NCBI RefSeq assembly: GCF_964355755.1
Contig: NC_092678.1
Location: forward strand, 15,906,922-15,970,921
From: Antedon mediterranea
Lineage: Eukaryota > Echinodermata > Crinoidea > Comatulida > Antedonidae
Direction: 5' to 3'
DNA: 64,000 nt
Shown: piece by piece, positions 58,734 to 64,000 of the stretch
How positions within the stretch are numbered: position 1 is the stretch's first letter
How the letters are laid out: the number at the start of each line of letters is the position of its first letter
The notes under the pieces: model-generated
Told to the model about the DNA's origin: nothing
What the model saw: the letters and a program-made list of their open reading frames with translations, nothing else
Database searches by the model: none
Translations under genes and position numbers: made by a program

Positions 58734-61700
58734 TTACTTATGTTTACATTTGCACATATAGACAATTGTGAAAAGATAAGGGTTGACCGACGAGTTTATC
58801 GGTATAATAAACGTCGCTGCCCACACGTAAATTTCCTCAGGAATATCCCACCACCCCATTTCTGAACAGAAACTCATTAGGATTATCGGGAACCAGCAAC
58901 AGAAATCGGTAAAGACAATGATTCCTAATTTTCGCGCCATTTTCAATTGCTCCTTTCGTTTTCGTCTTCTACAGACGGTGGCTCCTGACCTCTGAACTGA
59001 GAAGAAAATGGTGGCATAACTCACAGCGATGACGATAAAACCTATTCCATTAAACACAACAAATATGGCAACGGCGTACTCCCATCCTGGCCATCGGCTT
59101 CTGGTTAGCGGAAGTGCAAGACATACGCTTTGCTTTCCATAATAATTGTCACCGAAATACGGTATGTCGATGAGGTTTAGTTTGTGCACAACTGGTAGAA
59201 AACTAAGCACAAAGAAAACCAGCCAAGCGATTCCGATGAGAATTCTGCAGTATTTGCGGTTGAGACGTCTGGTGCTAAATGGGTTTACGATGTTAACAGC
59301 GCGATCAACGCTCATAACCATTAAAGTAAACACCGAACATTCACCCGAAAGAGTAGAAACAGCCCCGGAAAAGCTACACAGGAAGCTGTCCTTCCAATCC
59401 TTTGCAACTACCCAGTATCGTCCTCTGTAATAAACATCCGCACTTGCAATTGTTATTAAATAAATAGCCATTAACAGGTCGGACACGGCAAGGTTGGTGA
59501 TCAGTGTGGTTTGAACCTTTTTCGCACTGCTGTTGATATTACCGGTGTTGTCATCCTTTTCATAACATCTTGAAATTATTACTATTACATTTCCAATGAC
59601 GGATGATATCCCAATAAGGAACATCAACACTCGTAAGACTTCTCTTTTTAGTAAGTCTTTGCAAGACGCAAAGACATCGGTCGGCTCGCAGATTTCAATG
59701 TCACCAACAAGGCAGCATATGCGAGGAAAATCCGAGTACCTATTTTGGTGATGTATAAATAAAAACAGTGTTATTTGTAATGTAAATGTGTATATATTGC
59801 ATTATTACGAAATCTTATTCGTCCTCCTGAAAAAGGATTTTTGAATTGTTTTGTTGAATATGCCATTTTGATATCACATGATAGTTATTCACTTTGACCA
59901 TGGATCGAAAAAAAAAATTATATGAAAAAATTGTAAAAATAAAAGTCAGATTTGTGTATATTTTGTCTGTTTTTACTACGGCAATAATACACATTTTTAA
60001 AACTACAAAATAGAATATTAAAAGTCTGGTTTTATTATTTGTTATTGTTTATGTTTGTTTGGTACAATACATTTAATTTAAGTATATACAATTATTATTA
60101 TCGAATTCACTATGTCGAAATGACTTACTATGTCGACATAGTAATTCGATAATATAGTCTTACCTGACTATACACTGATTTTAAGTTACTTATAGATTTA
60201 AGTTACCTTATATTTTATGTGAAATTCAATTTTTTTAAGTTAATTTGATGGAACGAATATCAAAATATAAACTTGACACCGACTTGTAGGTTCATGTTTA
60301 TTCTATCTTTGTTCATGGATTGTGTATATTAAAAAATTGCACACTTTTGACGATGATGTTACCTTTCAAAACTATGTGAATACTTACAATTGGTTTAAGT
60401 TGATCAAGCTTTCAAAAGTACTATCTTTGTAATTTTTTAATCCGTTGTTTTGTATCCACCTTAAAAAAAAAACATTTGAGAATAAAAATAAGTAAAATAT
60501 TCAGTGGTGTTAGGTCATGAAGAAGGCCAAAGTTGAGTTGGGGTTGCTTTGGACATTTCTCATTCTTGGCGAAACCCTGTACGTTAATAACCGTAAGGTG
60601 ATTAAAGAGTTATCTTGGATCCCACTTAACGTAAGGACGTAAAATGAAGTAATTTGACCATACGACATAACATAATAGGTCATCCGAACTGTTGTGATTA
60701 GTCAACTCATTTTCGTTTTGCCTACGTCGTTACATTGCGTCCAAGTTGTGAGAACCTAAATCTGGAGTAGTATATTTTATTCAGTACTTTATTGTTTGCT
60801 ACTCGGCAAGGTAAGCATATACATCTTGTTTTCATTTTTTTTAATTAATTTTAGATGATGTTCATTTGGACAATATCAACCAGACAAACCAAACAAAAAC
60901 TGCTGTTACTATTTGTTATAGGTTCACCCTAATTTTGACTTATTTTTACTGGATTAAATTGAATGACCTCATAAGAATGTTTTAGAAACGTCGTTTTTGT
61001 GACACTGTGTTTAATACAACCGAATGTCATTTTAAACTTGGCTGGTCCAACGTATTTGAAATGAATACAGTGTGTAGAGGTAGGAGGAGAAACTGTTGGC
61101 GTTGTTTATTTCCTATAAACGTCCAACCGTACGAGAATCGGGTGTCCAATGCCAGTGGCCTGAAGCATACGTGTATTTCGAGATAATAAAATGTTTACAG
61201 ATTTTACAGACTATGTCGATACGACAGGCCTACATAGTGTGTTGTATATAAAAATGTATTTGGTAGTCCGATGAATTGTTCAAAGCATATAAACAATTGC
61301 ATGTAGATTAACAGTTACTCAGTTAAGTATTAACTTACAGTTGTAACAGTGACGAAGCAAACGAAGAAAATGCACCTTGCTCTATGGTAGTTATATCGTT
61401 ATCATATAAATATCTGCAAAAAAATCAATATACTGTACACACATTTCCAAGATTTATTGTAAAACTACTATAAAACAATAAAATAACTAGAATAATATTA
61501 GTTACACCCTGCTTGTTCACGAAATACGGGAAATATCAGAATCATATTGCAAATACAATTTCTAAAACAATTGGGATTATAAATAATCTTAAGCACACTT
61601 TTCCCCGGCGTATCCTTCTTTCATTATAATTCTTTAATTTTACCTCATCTTCATTATTGTAACATTATTTGGACTGCTGACTATCCATCTCATCTCGATA

Positions 61701-63334
61701 AACTTAATAAGCTGATTAAGCGTGCTATTAGAAATATTACTTTTACGTCTCACATTACTCCATCTGAACCTTTATTTTATGAACTTAAGTTACTGAAGTT
61801 AGGAGATATACATAAATTGCAAATTGCCTCTTTTGTCTTTCAATATTTTTCTAACACTCTTCTTTCTCCCATGATGAATTTATTTAACACTGCTGATTTC
61901 AACCATGGTCATAAATTAAGAAGTACTGTTAATAAGTTTCAGTTAACTATTCCTTTTTTAAGATTAACTAGTTCTTCCCACTTTATTTATGTTTATGGCC
62001 CTTTAATTTGGAATCAATTAGATACTAGTATTGTTAACTCTTCCTCTCTCCCAACTTTTCGTAAAAAACTTAAAAGTAATTTATTATCATTGTATTCAAA
62101 CTAGACATTCAAACTGTTTTTGTCATGACTTTTTTATTTTATTTAATAATTATATACAAAGGTATTTTTTTTTCTTTTGTTTATGGGTCTTGCGTGATAA
62201 GTAATCTCTTCTTGCAAGATCCTCTATTAATGGTATTTTTTGTATTGTCTCATTATAAATTATCATTCTTTTTTATTGTATTGTTTTACCATTGATAGAA
62301 ACTAATAAATGTTGAATTATTATTATTATTATTATCTACGTTCTGGTTCCATATTCTATGAGGCCAAATGAATACATAAACAACGCGCGCGTAGAAACAT
62401 CAAGGAGGTAATACGGGATATATCACCATTCTGATCCGCTTGACTGAGTAAATGGGCGTAATACGGAATTATATCTCATACATATTGAAAAACGGATTAC
62501 TGTACAGAATTCACGTAAACTAAGAGATAACAATCAAAATTTTAAAATTGTTGTCATCATTTTATGGCCGATTTAGACTTTCTGTGACACACGAATAATT
62601 GACAAAGGCAGGCTAATTATGAGGTGCAAATCTGAGAGAGGGGAAACTATAAAGTATAGGAACAGATATCACCTCACAAGCAAGCTATTACTGAACCATA
62701 CAATGTGAGAAAAAAAATCAAGATTATTTGACTGTGGCTCCTTTATATAAAAAAATTGAAAATCAGAAAAATGGCTAACCTCTGGAAAATGGTATGTTCA
62801 CATTTTAACTTAAGTTAATATTAAGGACGAAGGACGGATAACGTGAATGATGTACGTAGGCTTACAATCCAAATTAGGTCCGATTTGTTCCACGTGCGAA
62901 TGAAGAACCAGTGCTATATACCACCGTCTCTCTCGTCGTTCTACTCATATCTGAGTACTCGTGACCATACTATTCCACCGTACGGAGGGGTAAATAACCG
63001 ACTCCTCTCATAATTACATTATTTTTCATTTAATAATTTTTAAGTGATAATAATAATTTACTGTAAAACTAACGAATCAAAACATTAATACACACAATAC
63101 AACTACAGGAGCCTATGTTAGAATAACGGATACATCAATCAGAATAACAAAATCCAGTATTGCAAAGGATTAGCCTACATATGAATGAATATAAAAAAAA
63201 ATGTATATTACAACGAAAATATACTATTTTCAAACGTATGATAAATAATAGAAAGCACTCACAGTATTGTCAATGATGTCAAACCATCAAACACATTTGC
63301 TGGTATTGTAGTTATTTGGTTACGGGATAAACTC
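58734..63334 (-). CDS. LGR/RXFP-type leucine-rich-repeat GPCR, 3' part (3 LRR exons and hinge+7TM exon)
   Basis: Minus-strand exons: 63334-63263, 61413-61339, 60459-60388, 59739-58734. The first three are 72, 75 and 72 bp and encode one LRR each (SLSRNQITTIPANVFDGLTS; YLYDNDITTIEQGAFSSFAS; WIQNNGLKNYKDSTFESLIN), all in phase 2, as in LGR genes. The last exon gives the hinge SDFPRICCLVGDIEICEP with DVFASCKDLL, then seven helices: NLAVSDLLMAIYLITIASAD (TM2), MSVDRAVNIVNPF (TM3), DFCCWFPIILMSF (TM6), NSSVNPYLFTIVY (TM7). YYRG and YGKQSVCLALPL resemble relaxin-receptor/LGR type C members. The DR-A motif replaces DRY/ERW, and the tail is only about 7 residues; a GTAAGC at the stop could splice to a further exon. 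Upstream exons lie beyond the window. These receptors bind peptide hormones at the plasma membrane; the ligand is unknown. Confidence 0.88.
60096..60155. repeat. Inverted repeat with ACTATGTCGACATAGT core
   Basis: Arms beginning TATTATCGAATT and ending AATTCGATAATA match as inverses with one indel. The right arm contains a perfect 16-bp palindrome. It lies in an intron of the LRR-GPCR gene. Confidence 0.75.
60655..60760. repeat. Foldback element A, copy 3 (diverged)
   Basis: It has TTGTGATTAGTCAACTC, CTACGTCGTTACATTGCGTC and a left-edge ACGTAAAATGAAG, resembling 1905-2030. The palindrome is eroded. Confidence 0.35.
61550..62335 (+). mobile_element. 5'-truncated CR1/L2-like LINE
   Basis: An open frame reads LYNSLILPHLHYCNIIW, then LIKRAIRNITFTSHITPSEP, and SSHFIYVYGPLIWNQLDTSI up to KLKSNLLSLYSN and a stop at 62104. 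This is the C-terminal region of CR1/L2-type reverse transcriptases. A 3' untranslated part follows, ending in (ATT)n at 62316-62335. The frame is unbroken, so the copy is relatively young. It lies in an intron of the LRR-GPCR gene, on the opposite strand. Confidence 0.8.
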
Positions 63335-63884
63335 CTGAAAACCGTAAAAAATACGATAAATAAGTGTACGCAGTAGGACTACCAAAGGATAGTACCTGAA
63401 ACCGTGAACAATGCGTTAAATAATAATTATTACAGTTCCCAGGTACATTACAATCAAGAATTATTTTTTGTATTATTCTTGAAAAAAACAGATAGCTGTA
63501 TTGTGCTAAAAGAAACCAAAGAGCTTCTGTAGCCGATTAGGAATGCCATTCCAACAGTACTTTACAATACTTAGTGTTGTATATTCTGGTACAGCCGCTC
63601 CATGATCTCTTTGCTTTTCTTCCTTATATCTTTACTCTTTTTAAAAGTTTTACTAACGATTTTTATTTTATTTTATTATAGGCTATTTATATTTTTGCTT
63701 TATGTACACGACAACTAACGATAAAATAACAGTTTTTCACATCGCAACTTATACAACGTAATTTTGAAAATTACAACCATTTTTCTATATACATACAACG
63801 TACATTTCTAGTTTAACAAAAACATTTTTCTAAACTTTCTATTATTTAAAAGTCGAAGATAGCCAGGTCTCGGGTCCATTCTAT

Positions 63885-64000
63885 TGTCGCCACAGATTGA
63901 TATCTTCATCTGTACTTCTATGAATGGATGATTAGGTGGGAACACGAACGCTAGTTGATCATACCCAGTACCGTTTGATCGTACGATTAATCGGGAAACC
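63885..64000 (+). repeat. Dispersed repeat X, copy 4 (cut by the window end)
   Basis: It contains CTTCTATGAATGGATGA, a GGTGGGAACACGAACGCTAG block and CCCAGTACCGTTTGAT, in the order of 1-190. It continues past the window. Confidence 0.65.

Overview
The window is AT-rich, intron-rich metazoan DNA. Exons are short with GT-AG junctions, introns run to kilobases, and decayed non-LTR retrotransposons, Helitron-like elements and satellites fill the rest. The gene families (adhesion GPCR, leucine-rich-repeat GPCR of the LGR/RXFP type, GAL3ST-type carbohydrate sulfotransferase) and the recurrent palindrome TAGGCCTA suggest an invertebrate deuterostome, most likely an echinoderm. That placement is inference.

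Layout. 1-375: dispersed repeat plus the remnant last exon of an adhesion GPCR paralog. 1.9-6.6 kb: foldback element and a roughly 1.9 kb tandem duplication. 6626-8094: first Helitron-like element. 8.5-9.0 kb: 41-bp satellite ahead of a TATA-bearing promoter. 9192-37499 (+): a 15-exon adhesion GPCR gene of unusual build. It encodes a signal peptide, a six-bladed LDLR/YWTD propeller, an EGF domain, a HormR-like domain, GAIN/GPS and 7TM. It carries one frameshift and two in-frame stops. Its introns hold nested LINEs, a second Helitron-like copy with a readable empty site, and a 367-bp tandem array of tRNA-like units. 39.9-51.0 kb (+): two tandem GAL3ST-like sulfotransferase genes, the first intact and the second broken by a frameshift and stops. 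51.4 kb: 37-bp minisatellite. 53537-54976: third Helitron-like copy. 56.4-58.6 kb: 109-bp satellite. 58734-63334 (-): 3' part of an LGR/RXFP-type receptor gene, with three LRR exons and one hinge+7TM exon, continuing beyond the window. The window begins and ends with copies of the same dispersed repeat.

The host genes do not form a pathway. Two are cell-surface receptors and two are Golgi enzymes of one tandem family. The recurrent theme is birth and decay of tandem gene copies amid heavy transposon traffic. The clearest novelties are the propeller-bearing adhesion GPCR and the Helitron-like family that ends in a large palindrome. No complete autonomous transposon, CRISPR array or canonical rRNA gene is visible.
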